From Halarcobacter anaerophilus (GTDB lineage Bacteria > Campylobacterota > Campylobacteria > Campylobacterales > Arcobacteraceae): a stretch of DNA of 64,000 nt. The stretch is taken from positions 1,116,001-1,180,000 of the forward strand of contig NZ_CP041070.1 in the NCBI RefSeq assembly GCF_006459125.1, given 5' to 3'. The first letter of the stretch is position 1, and each line of letters begins with the position of its first letter. This document shows positions 1-8,927 of this stretch, piece after piece. Under the pieces are notes generated by a model that was given only the letters and a program-made list of their open reading frames with translations, did not search any database and was not told where the DNA came from. The position numbers and the translations under genes are program-made.

Positions 1-564
1 TAAAATCTCCCATTTGCTTTTTGGAGCTTGATGATTTTTTAATTTTTTATAAATATAATTGATATCATCACTTACAATAAGAGAGTCTAAATGTTCTTGC
101 AGCAAAAATCCCTCATCTTTACAAAACTTAAGATAATCTATTAATTTATCGAAATATCCGTTGATATTGAATAAAGCACAAGGTTTGTTTGTAGTTCCTA
201 CTTGTATTGCAGTAAAAATCTCTGAAACTTCTTCTAATGTACCGAAACCTCCAGGAAGGGCAATAAACGCATCTGCTAACTCTTCCATTCTCTCTTTTCT
301 CTCTCTAATTGTAGCAACTTTTTCAAGTTTTGTGATATTGGTATTTTCTATCTCTTGTGTTGCAAGAGTATATGTAATAACACCGTATACCTTCATATTC
401 AAACTCATGGCTTCATTTGAAATCAAGCCCATAAGTCCTGATTTACTCCCTCCGTAAACAATTGAAACATCTTTTTTACTTAAGTAGTCTATTAAATTTA
501 TAGCTTTTTCTTTATAAATCGGATTATCTCCGAAAGATGTCCCACAATATATCGCAATATTCAT
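1..564 (-). CDS. LOG-family protein (TIGR00730-type), C-terminus cut by window edge
   Basis: Reading left from an ATG at 562-564, the frame stays open for 188 codons to the window edge. The protein begins MNIAIYCGTS and contains YGGSKSGLMG near residue 40 and LPGGFGTLEEVSE near residue 103. The last is the PGGxGTxxE nucleotide-binding signature of LOG/lysine-decarboxylase-like proteins. Family members are Rossmann-fold enzymes that cleave nucleoside 5'-monophosphates to base and ribose phosphate (the cytokinin riboside phosphoribohydrolase reaction in plants). The bacterial substrate is usually unknown. The usual length is about 185-200 residues, so only the last few residues are probably missing. 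It is cytosolic, with no signal peptide. It is separated by 114 bp from the end of the RND gene and reads in the same direction. Confidence 0.85.
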   Translation of the reverse strand, partial: MNIAIYCGTSFGDNPIYKEKAINLIDYLSKKDVSIVYGGSKSGLMGLISNEAMSLNMKVYGVITYTLATQEIENTNITKLEKVATIRERKERMEELADAFIALPGGFGTLEEVSEIFTAIQVGTTNKPCALFNINGYFDKLIDYLKFCKDEGFLLQEHLDSLIVSDDINYIYKKLKNHQAPKSKWEIL

Positions 565-678
565 TTTAAATTTTATTCCTTTTTTATAACTAAAATATTT
601 TAATTTGATTGTATTAAAACTCTATTTGATTCTAAGCATATCATTTGGTATATAGGCTGTTTCCATATTGAAAAAACA

Positions 679-3156
679 TTAAGAAAGATGTTTTTTCTTA
701 TATGGCTTAAATATAATTAAAAGTCTTGGAAGTAACAGTAAATCGGCAGCTAATACCGTAATCATAACAATAACCGTTAATAATCCAAAATATATGGTCG
801 GTATAAGATTAGACAATACTAATATAGAAAATCCTAAAATAATTGCAACTGAGGTATAAACCATTGCATAACCTATTGTTTCATGTGATCTTCTCATTGC
901 ATTTAGATAATCGTGATCTTTTTTCAACTCGTCATGGAATCTATGAATATAGTGAATAGTGTCATCAACACCGATACCTATTGAAATTGCAGCAATAGTA
1001 ATTGTCATAATATCAAGAGGAATATTTAACCATCCCATTATTCCAAAAAGTATTGAAATAGGAACAACGTTTGATATCATTCCTATAAAAGCAATTAACC
1101 ATGATCTAAATAGAATCAAAAACATAAAAAATAGAATTACAACAACAAAGCCCAAAGTTTTGATTTGAGAATCAAAAAGAGATTGAAGCAAGTTATTATA
1201 CAAAATCATCAAATTTGATAATCTAAATTTAATTGTAGAATCGTTTATTACGGCAGGTAACTCTTTGTTTATTCTATTTATTAATTCATCTCTTCTAAGT
1301 TTTTGATTGGAATCAATAATTCTTGTAGTGATTCTTGCTTGATTATACTCTATATTTACATAAGGAGTAAGAATCAAATCTTTATAATTTTTCGGAAGTT
1401 TTTCATACAATAAAGCTAAAGTAAAACCGTCTAAATCTTTACCTTTATTTAATGTTTTTCCTGCTTTTAAAAGAGTTGCCAATGATGAAACTTTACCGAT
1501 TTCGGGAATAGATGCCAAATAGTCGTGAACTCTTGTAATAGCTTGCATCTTATCTACAGTAAACCAATATTTTTCATCATCTTCATTTTGGGCAAATTCA
1601 TCTTCAAAGTCTGAAAATTCATCGCTGTTTTTAGAAGAAGGTTTTTTCTCTTTTTTTGTATCAAAAGTTAAAACTACATCCAAAGGAGTTGTTCCTCCTA
1701 ATTGATTATCAATAACTTCCATCCCTTTGTATATTTCAGTAGATTTTTTAAAATAGTTGATAAAGCTGTTTTCTACAATAAGTTTTGAAGCCCCCGTCAA
1801 TGAAAAGAGAACTAAAATAAAAGAAGTTAAAAATATCCATTTTCCTTTTCTTTCAACAATTATTGATAGTTTTGGCATAACTCCTAATTTGAACTCTGAG
1901 CCTTTTTTTATATCAACTCTTTTCATAGTAATTAATATAGCCGGAAATACGATAAATGCAATAATCAAAGATATTGAAATCCCCGTACTCATCATCCAAC
2001 CTAAGTTTTTAACAGGTTCAATTCCGGATAAAACCAAAGAGCCGAAACCTGCAACAGTTGTGATGATTGCAAAAAATGAAGGGTTTAGTTTCGATAAAAT
2101 CGTATTTATAACCAACTTATATTGAGAAGCATGTTTATAATCTTTTGTTAACTCCCTATATCTTACTATTAAGTGAAGTACTATTGAAATAGTTATAATA
2201 AGCTGCAAAGATATAAAATTTGAAGATATAACGGTTACTTCCCAGCCAAACAGACCTAAAGCTCCTGTTGTGGAAATTACGGATAAAGTACAAATTATCA
2301 AAGGTAAAATAATCCAGATTATTTGTCTGAATATAATCCATAAAACTAAAATCAAAATAATAATTAATGTTGTTCCGTAAATCAGTAAATCATTTTTTAC
2401 AAAGCCGATTATATCATCGGCTATCATAGTTACCCCACCAAGAAAAAGCTGACCTCTGTTTTGATACTCTTCTATTATTTTTCTTACTTGTTGTACGCTT
2501 TTATGATCTTTTTCTCTTAATTGGTCTCTATACTCTTTAAACTCTTTACTAACAATTTTTAATTGTTTTAACTCTTCTTTAGAGGCACTTCCTTCACGTT
2601 TTTTGGCTAAAAGTGCATTTCTTTTATAAAGTATTTCAAAATATTTTTTATCATCTTTTAAATTAACCACTATTGAAGTAGTTTTAAAATCGGGACTGAC
2701 AAGACTATTTTTATATAATTCAGAACTTAAAAACTCTTTTTTTACTAAAGTTTTATCAACTTCGCTATTTTCCAAAGTTCTAACCCCGTCTAAAAGTTTT
2801 GTTAACTCTTGTAGGGGTGATTCAAGTAAAGGAACAGTTAAGATTGAAGTAACATTGGTTACTCTGTCAAGTTTCTCAAATTCATTGCTTATATCTTTTA
2901 TTGTTTTTAAACTTTTTTTTGATAATAAATCTTCTTCGGGTTTAAATGTAACAAGTAAAAAATCGGGAGAATGATATCTTTGATGAACTTCTCTGTAAAA
3001 TTTTAGATCTTTATCATCATCTAAAAGAAGAGTTTCTGATGAAGCATCGATTTCTAATTTTGTAGCATAAAAAGCTAAAATGGAAACTCCTAAAAAGAGT
3101 GCTATAAGTATTCTTATAGGATGTTTTAAAATAATATTATCAAAAAACGATTTCAT
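679..3156 (-). CDS. RND-superfamily (MMPL/HpnN-like) transporter
   Basis: An 825-residue membrane protein of two similar halves. Each half has one N-terminal membrane segment (near residues 12-32 and 445-465), a large periplasmic loop, and a cluster of five further segments (near 255-415 and 675-820). The second cluster contains a GIGVDDTIHYIHRF motif typical of MMPL/Patched-like RND exporters. At about 825 residues it is shorter than HAE1 drug pumps and matches the hydrophobe/lipid exporter branch that includes HpnN. It is the last gene of an operon, 9 bp after an MlaC-like gene and next to mlaA. Inference: it moves lipid between the inner membrane and the MlaC/MlaA carriers, replacing the MlaFEDB ABC transporter, which is not present here. 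A proton-driven mechanism is inferred from the family; the substrate is unknown. Confidence 0.85.
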   Translation of the reverse strand: MKSFFDNIILKHPIRILIALFLGVSILAFYATKLEIDASSETLLLDDDKDLKFYREVHQRYHSPDFLLVTFKPEEDLLSKKSLKTIKDISNEFEKLDRVTNVTSILTVPLLESPLQELTKLLDGVRTLENSEVDKTLVKKEFLSSELYKNSLVSPDFKTTSIVVNLKDDKKYFEILYKRNALLAKKREGSASKEELKQLKIVSKEFKEYRDQLREKDHKSVQQVRKIIEEYQNRGQLFLGGVTMIADDIIGFVKNDLLIYGTTLIIILILVLWIIFRQIIWIILPLIICTLSVISTTGALGLFGWEVTVISSNFISLQLIITISIVLHLIVRYRELTKDYKHASQYKLVINTILSKLNPSFFAIITTVAGFGSLVLSGIEPVKNLGWMMSTGISISLIIAFIVFPAILITMKRVDIKKGSEFKLGVMPKLSIIVERKGKWIFLTSFILVLFSLTGASKLIVENSFINYFKKSTEIYKGMEVIDNQLGGTTPLDVVLTFDTKKEKKPSSKNSDEFSDFEDEFAQNEDDEKYWFTVDKMQAITRVHDYLASIPEIGKVSSLATLLKAGKTLNKGKDLDGFTLALLYEKLPKNYKDLILTPYVNIEYNQARITTRIIDSNQKLRRDELINRINKELPAVINDSTIKFRLSNLMILYNNLLQSLFDSQIKTLGFVVVILFFMFLILFRSWLIAFIGMISNVVPISILFGIMGWLNIPLDIMTITIAAISIGIGVDDTIHYIHRFHDELKKDHDYLNAMRRSHETIGYAMVYTSVAIILGFSILVLSNLIPTIYFGLLTVIVMITVLAADLLLLPRLLIIFKPYKKKHLS

Positions 3157-3165
3157 TTTGCCGTA

Positions 3166-3750
3166 CTATTTAGTATTTGTAGGTTCGATTGATAAATTTG
3201 CCATCAAATCTTCAAAACTTTTATCTTTTAGAAAACCTGCAAATTGTTGTCTATACGTTTGGATAATGCTAACTCCAAGTAAATTTACATCATAAATTAA
3301 CCAATTATCATCATTTTTTCTATAGAATTTATAATCAATACTGTATTTATCCTCTTTCCCCACAATTTGAGTTTTTAAAATTATTCTATTGTTTTTTGGC
3401 TCTTCTGTTCCTAAAATTTCAACAAACTGATCTGTATACAAATCAAGTTTGTCTAAATATGAGGTTCTAAGTTTATTTGTAAAAAGTTTTATAAATTTCT
3501 CTTTTTGTTCATCTTGCAATGTGGACCACATTCTGCCTAATGAGAGTCTTGACATTAAAGAGTAATCGAATATTGAATTCATTATAGATAAAATTTTCTC
3601 TTTTTTTTGATCTTTTTGAAGTTGGTCATTTTTTAAAATTAGTAAAACTTTATCTATTTTAGTGCTCATTTTAGGTTTTATTTCATCTTTTGTTAAAGCA
3701 AAAGAGTATGATACTAAAAGTAGTAATGTTAAAATTAATTTTTTTATCAC
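3166..3750 (-). CDS. MlaC/Ttg2D-family periplasmic lipid-binding protein
   Basis: 194 residues with a Sec signal peptide (MIKKLILTLLLLVSYSFA, cleavage near residue 18). The body contains FDYSLMSRLSLGRMW near residue 62 and a YSIDYKFYRKNDDNWLIYDV stretch near 134, the characteristic Ttg2D/MlaC fold region. MlaC shuttles phospholipid between the outer-membrane MlaA complex and an inner-membrane machine. HpnM, found next to HpnN in hopanoid producers, belongs to the same superfamily. The gene lies 4 bp after mlaA and 9 bp before an RND transporter, so the three are almost certainly co-transcribed. The family call is firm. Whether it carries phospholipid or another lipid cannot be read from sequence. 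Confidence 0.85.
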   Translation of the reverse strand: MIKKLILTLLLLVSYSFALTKDEIKPKMSTKIDKVLLILKNDQLQKDQKKEKILSIMNSIFDYSLMSRLSLGRMWSTLQDEQKEKFIKLFTNKLRTSYLDKLDLYTDQFVEILGTEEPKNNRIILKTQIVGKEDKYSIDYKFYRKNDDNWLIYDVNLLGVSIIQTYRQQFAGFLKDKSFEDLMANLSIEPTNTK

Positions 3751-3754
3751 TTTT

Positions 3755-4609
3755 TTATTCCTTAATCATTTTTTCTCTATTTTGAGTATATATGTCTCTA
3801 AAGAAAGGGTATAAATCTATAGCATCTTTCTTTAAGTTTTCATATTTCCCTAAATTTAAAGAGGTTCTGTTTATTATTTCAAATGTTGTTATTCCTAAAG
3901 ATTTCTCAGGATTATCCGGTATTTTATATTGTAAATCATTATATCCCGTATCATTTATAGGACTTACATATAAATCAGCCACTAATCCCATAATATCTCT
4001 TATATTTGACGGTCCGTAAAAAGGTAATACAATATGGTAACCGCCTGAAAATCCATAATAACCTAAAGTTTGACCGAAGTCTTCATCATGTTTTTCTATA
4101 TTTAACTTTTCTGTTGCCGGGTCCATAAAACCTAATAATCCAAAGGTTGAATTTATCAAAAATCTTTCGCTCTCTTCTAAAGCATTATAAAATTTAAATT
4201 GTAATAAATTATTAATAAATCTTATGGGGAAAGTGATATTGCTAAAAAAGTTTGAAATAGCAACTCTTCCGTCTTCGGGAATTATTTTCGCATAACCTTC
4301 TGCTACAGGGTTAAGTATATTCATATAAAAGTAATCATTAAAAGAAGTCATAACTCTGTTGTATCCTTCAAAAGGGTCTGAAATCTGCTCTTGAGCTTCA
4401 AACTCATCGTCAAAAGATTGAAAATCTTTCTCTTCTTTAATCTCTTTTATAAATTGTTCTTTACCGAAAACTTCATAAGTTTTTCTTTCAACTTTCGGTA
4501 TGTATTCATATTCTAAATTAGAATTAACTTTGTAATGACTTGTTACTGTACAGCCATTAAACCCGATAATAACTAATGTTATAAAAATTACAATAAGTGA
4601 ATTTTTCAT
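3755..4609 (-). CDS. mlaA: MlaA (VacJ) family outer-membrane lipoprotein
   Basis: 284 residues. The N-terminus is a lipoprotein signal with Cys at about residue 20 (IIGFNGC). Residues 75-240 contain the VacJ hallmarks: DPFEGYNRVMTSFND, LNPVAEGYAKIIPEDGR, FGLLGFMDPATE, DFGQTLGYYGFSGGYHIVLP and GPSNIRD. MlaA forms a ring in the inner leaflet of the outer membrane and removes mislocalised surface phospholipid, handing it to MlaC. It is the first gene of the mlaA-mlaC-RND operon. The M23 peptidase gene lies 66 bp upstream in the same direction. About 50 residues between the lipobox and the VacJ domain are acidic and probably unstructured. Confidence 0.92.
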   Translation of the reverse strand: MKNSLIVIFITLVIIGFNGCTVTSHYKVNSNLEYEYIPKVERKTYEVFGKEQFIKEIKEEKDFQSFDDEFEAQEQISDPFEGYNRVMTSFNDYFYMNILNPVAEGYAKIIPEDGRVAISNFFSNITFPIRFINNLLQFKFYNALEESERFLINSTFGLLGFMDPATEKLNIEKHDEDFGQTLGYYGFSGGYHIVLPFYGPSNIRDIMGLVADLYVSPINDTGYNDLQYKIPDNPEKSLGITTFEIINRTSLNLGKYENLKKDAIDLYPFFRDIYTQNREKMIKE

Positions 4610-4675
4610 GGTTAATTTCTGCCTTGCGTGTTGTGTGTAAATAGCAATATTATCTGATTTTTTTATAAAAATTAC

Positions 4676-5527
4676 TTAATAAAGATGGTTTTTATTTAAT
4701 AAAGTGATAGCCTGTAGAGGATCTACTTGAACACCGTTAATTCTAAAAGCAAAATGCAGATGCGGTCCTGTAACTCTTCCTGTACTTCCGCTTAGTCCTA
4801 TAATTTCTGATTTTTTTACTCTATCTCCTACTTTAAAATTCATTTTACTTAAATGAAAATAGCAAGAGTAGATACCTTGACCGTGATCTATTACTATTGA
4901 GTTCCCTGCATAAAATCTATTTTGAGAGATAACCACGATACCGTCGTTTACTGCTTTGACTTTTGTTCCTACTGCAGCTTTAAAGTCCGTACCGCTGTGA
5001 TAGGATTTAAGAGTATTGTTATAGACTCTTTTTTTCCCGAAAGAGCTTGTTATTTTTGAATTCATCGGTTTTATAAAGGCACCATTTAAATAAAGTTCAG
5101 GTGTAACGGTATTATAAATTTTCATAGCTTCTTTATACTCTTTTTCAACTCTTTTTTTATTTTTTGGGGAGAGTGAAACTTTTCCTTTTGGAACGTTTAT
5201 TGTTTCACTTTTGTATTTTCCGTCAATTACATTTAAAGTAATTCCTTTAAAAATCTTTTTATTATTTTGAAAATAAGAGACAATAACCCTGTAAGCTTTT
5301 TTATCTTTATAATAAGATACTGGAATCAAAGCATAATAAGACTCTTTTTTTGAAGGGTATGGAAAAAAGTTGATATTATGTTTATCAAAAGTGAGTTTTG
5401 GATTTTGAATATTTTTTTGGTTTAAAACTATTAAAGAAGTATTAGCATTTTTTACATTTTTAGGAGTGATTTCCAGAGCATTTATAATTGCCGTAAAGCT
5501 TAATATAATTAGTAATATTTTTTTCAT
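4676..5527 (-). CDS. M23-family metallopeptidase, periplasmic
   Basis: 283 residues with a Sec signal (MKKILLIILSFTAIINA). An N-terminal beta-rich region of about 130 residues is followed by a LytM/M23 domain. The zinc ligands are present: H and D of YHSGTDF (about 178-183) and the HLHF motif (about 257-260). It should therefore be an active murein endopeptidase, unlike the EnvC-like protein at 48067-49371. Related Campylobacterota proteins trim peptide cross-links and affect cell shape (Csd/Pgp proteins), but which one this corresponds to is not clear. It reads away from yebC with a 92-bp divergent gap and may be the first gene of the mlaA operon. Confidence 0.85.
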   Translation of the reverse strand: MKKILLIILSFTAIINALEITPKNVKNANTSLIVLNQKNIQNPKLTFDKHNINFFPYPSKKESYYALIPVSYYKDKKAYRVIVSYFQNNKKIFKGITLNVIDGKYKSETINVPKGKVSLSPKNKKRVEKEYKEAMKIYNTVTPELYLNGAFIKPMNSKITSSFGKKRVYNNTLKSYHSGTDFKAAVGTKVKAVNDGIVVISQNRFYAGNSIVIDHGQGIYSCYFHLSKMNFKVGDRVKKSEIIGLSGSTGRVTGPHLHFAFRINGVQVDPLQAITLLNKNHLY

Positions 5528-5619
5528 TTTTCAATTGTATCAAAATAACTCTTTTTGTATCTTAATTACAATCTTGGTATAATCCCCCAAAAAATTGAGA
5601 AATAAATCGGAGAATATAT

Positions 5620-6327
5620 ATGGGTAGAGCCTTTGAATATAGAAAAGCGGCAAAAATGAAAAGATGGGGAAATATGTCAAGAGTTTTCCCTAAACTTGCA
5701 AAAGCGATTGAAATTGCAGCAAAATCAGGCGGCGGTGATCCTGATATGAACCCGGCTTTAAGAACGGCAATTCTTAATGCAAAAGCACAAAATTTACCGA
5801 AATCAAATATTGAAGCGGCTATTAAAAGAGCTTCAGGAAAAGATGCAAAAAACTATTCTGATGTAAATTTTGAGGGTAAAGGACCTCATGGAGTATTGAT
5901 TTTTGTTGAGTGTGCAACAGATAACAATACAAGAACCGTAGCAAATATAAAAATGCATTTTAATAAAAACGGCGGACAAGTTGTACCTACTGGTTCATTG
6001 GAATTTATGTTTGATAGAAAAGCTATTTTTGAGTTTAATAAACCTGAAATGGATTTAGATGAATTAGAATTAGAACTAATAGATGCAGGACTTGAAGAGC
6101 TTGAAGAAGAAGAGGGTGTTGTAATTGCTTTTGCAGATTATACCGACTTTGGAAATATGAACAATAAATTTGAAGAGTTAGGAATTGAATTAACAAAAGC
6201 AGAACTAAAAAGAGTTCCTAATAATCCGCAAGAATTTACAGAAGAACAGCATGATGAAATAGCTAAACTTTTAGAAAAACTTGAAGAAGACGACGATGTT
6301 CAAGCTGTATATACCAATATGGCATAA
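5620..6327 (+). CDS. YebC/PmpR-family protein
   Basis: 235 residues beginning [16 protein letters not shown]. This N-terminus, followed by [24 protein letters not shown], is diagnostic of the YebC/PmpR/TACO1 family. Members have been described as DNA-binding regulators and, more recently, as factors that relieve ribosome stalling at proline-rich stretches, so either role is possible. Length is slightly below the E. coli protein (246). The SD is a weak purine-rich GGAGAA about 8 bp before the ATG. It is monocistronic and ends in a shared hairpin with the convergent M48 gene. Confidence 0.92.
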   Translation: MGRAFEYRKAAKMKRWGNMSRVFPKLAKAIEIAAKSGGGDPDMNPALRTAILNAKAQNLPKSNIEAAIKRASGKDAKNYSDVNFEGKGPHGVLIFVECATDNNTRTVANIKMHFNKNGGQVVPTGSLEFMFDRKAIFEFNKPEMDLDELELELIDAGLEELEEEEGVVIAFADYTDFGNMNNKFEELGIELTKAELKRVPNNPQEFTEEQHDEIAKLLEKLEEDDDVQAVYTNMA

Positions 6328-6347
6328 AAAGGGAACTTTCCCTTTTT
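6326..6347. terminator. Bidirectional hairpin between yebC and the M48 protease gene
   Basis: A perfect inverted repeat AAAAAGGGAA-CT-TTCCCTTTTT starts inside the yebC stop codon and runs to the last bases of the convergent M48 gene. A-rich and T-rich flanks let it act as an intrinsic terminator in both directions. The two-base centre must open to form a loop, leaving a stem of about 8 bp. Confidence 0.65.
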
Positions 6348-7149
6348 AATGTATTTTCTTACCTAAAATTTCGTTATTATAAAGTTTTCCTAATCTTTTC
6401 TCTTCATTTTCAATCTCTTTTATTACTCTTTTTATATTATCTATTCTTGTTTTTGAACTTGGGTGTGTAGAGAAAAATTCATTTTGTTCTTTTTCTCCTT
6501 TACTCATATTTTCCCAGAATTTTAAGGCTTCATGAATATTATACCCCGCTTTATACATAAGATGAACTCCTATCTCATCTGCTTCATTTTCTTGAAGTCT
6601 TCCGTAAGGAAGCATTACTCCGTAAGTGGAACCCAATCCGTAAGCTATATTAAAACTGCTTAATAAATGAGAATGATTGCTACTTAAAATTATATTACCT
6701 ATAAACTGGACACTTTGTGTTACTAATCCCGAACTCATTCTTTCTGCTCCGTGACGAGCTAGGGCGTGTGCAATTTCATGGGAAATAACCGTAGCTAACT
6801 GGTCATCATTTTTAGCAATATCCAAAATACCCGTATAAACTGCAACCTTACCTCCTGGAAGACAAAAGGCATTTTTACTCTTATTTTCTATTAAGTTGAA
6901 TTCCCATTTATAACTTGGAATATTTGCTACTCTTGCAATATTTTTCCCTATTGTTTTTACTCTTTTTGCATCTTTTGTATTTTTTATAACTTTTGATTTT
7001 TTTAGAACTTCTTCATAAGACTGTTCTCCTAGTGCCAACTCTTGAGATTGTGAGATTATAATAAATTGATCTCTATTTGTAATTGGTGCTTTACTGTTAC
7101 ATCCTGAAAATAGCAATAATAAAGATAATAATAAGATTTTTTTAAACAC
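6346..7149 (-). CDS. M48-family metalloprotease lipoprotein
   Basis: 267 residues with a lipoprotein signal ending LLLFSGC (Cys about residue 17). The zinc motif is complete: HEIAHALARH near residue 125 (HExxH) and a downstream glutamate in RLQENEADEIG near 187. The C-terminal STHPSSKTRIDNI is typical of M48C proteins such as LoiP/YcaL and BepA-like enzymes. Expected place: periplasmic face of a membrane, with a role in envelope protein quality control. It lacks the TPR domain of BepA. Convergent with yebC, divergent from the EamA gene. Confidence 0.88.
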   Translation of the reverse strand: MFKKILLLSLLLLFSGCNSKAPITNRDQFIIISQSQELALGEQSYEEVLKKSKVIKNTKDAKRVKTIGKNIARVANIPSYKWEFNLIENKSKNAFCLPGGKVAVYTGILDIAKNDDQLATVISHEIAHALARHGAERMSSGLVTQSVQFIGNIILSSNHSHLLSSFNIAYGLGSTYGVMLPYGRLQENEADEIGVHLMYKAGYNIHEALKFWENMSKGEKEQNEFFSTHPSSKTRIDNIKRVIKEIENEEKRLGKLYNNEILGKKIH

Positions 7150-7270
7150 TTTTTATGCTCCTAAAAAGTTTATGATTTCCTAAGCCTTCATTTTATCAAT
7201 TTTTTAATTAGTATAAAAATCGGAAATTAAGATAAGCAGAGGTATAATTTCCAATTTTAAGGAAATATAA

Positions 7271-8167
7271 TTGAATCAAGCACATATAAGAGGTAATATT
7301 TTAGGTTTAGCAACAATATTTTTGTGGTCAACCTTAGCTTTATTTACGGTACTCTCAGGTAATATTCCCCCTTTTGAATTACTCTCAATCTCTTTTTTTA
7401 TTGCATCATTTATCGGTTTAGTTATGTTAAAAAAACAGAAAAAATCTTTTAAGGATTTATTTAAAATTCCTCTAAAAATATATTTTATCGGTATTTACGG
7501 ACTTTTCGGTTATCACTTTTTTTATTTTGTAGCTATTAAAAATGCTCCCGCTGTTGAGGCAAATTTATTAAATTATCTTTGGCCTTTGTTAATTGTTGTT
7601 TTTTCTGCATTTTTACCCAATGAAAGACTTAGATGGTTCCACATTTTAGGAACCTTGTTAGCTTTATGCGGAGCTTTCTTACTTGTATCAAAAGGTTCTA
7701 GTCTGGATTTTGAAGAAGAGTTTACAAAAGGATATACTTCTGCAATCGTTGCAGCATTAATTTGGTCATCATATTCCGTAATTTCGAAAACTTTAAAACA
7801 TATACCAACTTATGCGGTTGCCGGATTTTGTCTTCTTACTGCAATTCTTTCTTTAATAGCTCATTTAGCTTTGGAAGAGACTGTTATTCCCTCTTATTCT
7901 CAGCTTTTTGCTTCTATTATGCTAGGACTTGGACCTGTAGGAGGAGCATTTTATTTATGGGATTATGCGGTAAAAAACGGAGATATTAAAATTTTGGGTT
8001 CATTAGCTTATTTAGCTCCCCTTTTATCTACTTTAATATTAGTTTTTATCGGAATTTCAGATCTTACCGTTTCCGTAATCTTAGCTTGTATTTTTATAAT
8101 TTTAGGTTCAATAGTAAGTTCAAAAGAGTATATAAATACAATAAAAAGATTTTTTATTAAATCTTAA
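7271..8167 (+). CDS. EamA/DMT-family permease
   Basis: 298 residues with about ten hydrophobic segments arranged as two EamA repeats (about 10-140 and 155-290). The first repeat contains NYLWPLLIVVFSAFLPNERL, typical of the DMT superfamily. Members export or import small metabolites, often amino acids or purines; the substrate cannot be predicted. The start is TTG at 7271, chosen because AAGGAAAT lies just upstream and the N-terminus NQAHIRGNILGLATIFLWST then fits the family. Its 3' end overlaps the convergent thioesterase gene by 11 bp. Confidence 0.85.
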   Translation: MNQAHIRGNILGLATIFLWSTLALFTVLSGNIPPFELLSISFFIASFIGLVMLKKQKKSFKDLFKIPLKIYFIGIYGLFGYHFFYFVAIKNAPAVEANLLNYLWPLLIVVFSAFLPNERLRWFHILGTLLALCGAFLLVSKGSSLDFEEEFTKGYTSAIVAALIWSSYSVISKTLKHIPTYAVAGFCLLTAILSLIAHLALEETVIPSYSQLFASIMLGLGPVGGAFYLWDYAVKNGDIKILGSLAYLAPLLSTLILVFIGISDLTVSVILACIFIILGSIVSSKEYINTIKRFFIKS

Positions 8168-8597
8168 CGACATATACCCCTTTGTACTCAACGCACAATT
8201 TATCGTCTTGAACTATTTTTGATTCTATTTTTATTGAACCGCTTTTTTTCTCTTCTAACTTTCTTTTTAAAAGATTTAGTTGCTCTACTGTAGGAACTTT
8301 TGTTTCACAGATTAAATCTTTTGTAACAGGAGCTCTGTATGCCGTGTCGCTTTTAATAACGGCAATCATACAATTATCAAATCCCATCTCTTTGAGTTTT
8401 AAGTAACATATACTCCAAGCAGAAATAGTAACCAAAGTACTTAAACTACCTGCAAATGCAGTACTTTTATCATTTATATTAGGATTAAGAGGGGCTTTTG
8501 TTATAAGGAAATTTTCATTTAATTCTTTTACCTTCAATTGCATATATTTTGTCAAAGGAATTTCCGAATGTAATTTTTTTTCTAACTCATTAAGCAT
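8157..8597 (-). CDS. YiiD C-terminal-type thioesterase (hotdog fold)
   Basis: 146 residues. LHSEIPLTKYMQLKV at the start, PLNPNINDKSTAFAGSLSTL near 60 and SDTAYRAPV near 107 match the YiiD C-terminal/putative thioesterase family. The family has a hotdog fold and presumably hydrolyses an acyl-CoA or acyl-ACP. In gamma-proteobacteria this domain is fused to an acetyltransferase; here it stands alone. Overlaps the EamA gene tail to tail. Its promoter must lie in the 330-bp gap shared with acnB. Confidence 0.75.
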   Translation of the reverse strand: MLNELEKKLHSEIPLTKYMQLKVKELNENFLITKAPLNPNINDKSTAFAGSLSTLVTISAWSICYLKLKEMGFDNCMIAVIKSDTAYRAPVTKDLICETKVPTVEQLNLLKRKLEEKKSGSIKIESKIVQDDKLCVEYKGVYVVKI

Positions 8598-8672
8598 ATT
8601 GTCTCTTTAGTTTATATTGTTTATTCATATTTTATATAAAAAATATAAAAATAAAATTATAATTTCAAACTA

Positions 8673-8908
8673 TGTACATTTTAAGGTTTAATGTACAATT
8701 TTTGTACATATAAAGTTCTTTATCTCAAAAACTACATAGATATATTTTATTAAACTTAATTTATATAATTACATTATAATTTGGCTATTTTAACAGAATA
8801 TTTATTTTATTACTTTTAGTAACTTTTGAGTTAATTATAAAAAATTGTGACCTTGTAAACAAAAATTGTACATTGGATGAAATAAAGATTATGATATACT
8901 TGTGTACA
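8673..8908. promoter_or_regulatory. Five TGTACA sites in the acnB leader
   Basis: The 330-bp gap 8598-8927 contains five copies of the palindrome TGTACA at 8673, 8692, 8703, 8867 and 8903 (first bases). The second and third form a larger perfect inverted repeat, ATGTACA-ATTTT-TGTACAT, at 8691-8709. The last copy lies 8 bp before the acnB Shine-Dalgarno sequence. In AT-rich DNA this density is well above expectation and suggests an operator cluster, most simply for acnB. The binding protein is unknown. The rest of the gap is AT-rich with no gene visible. Confidence 0.5.
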
Positions 8909-8927
8909 AATTTTATAGGAGATGTAT

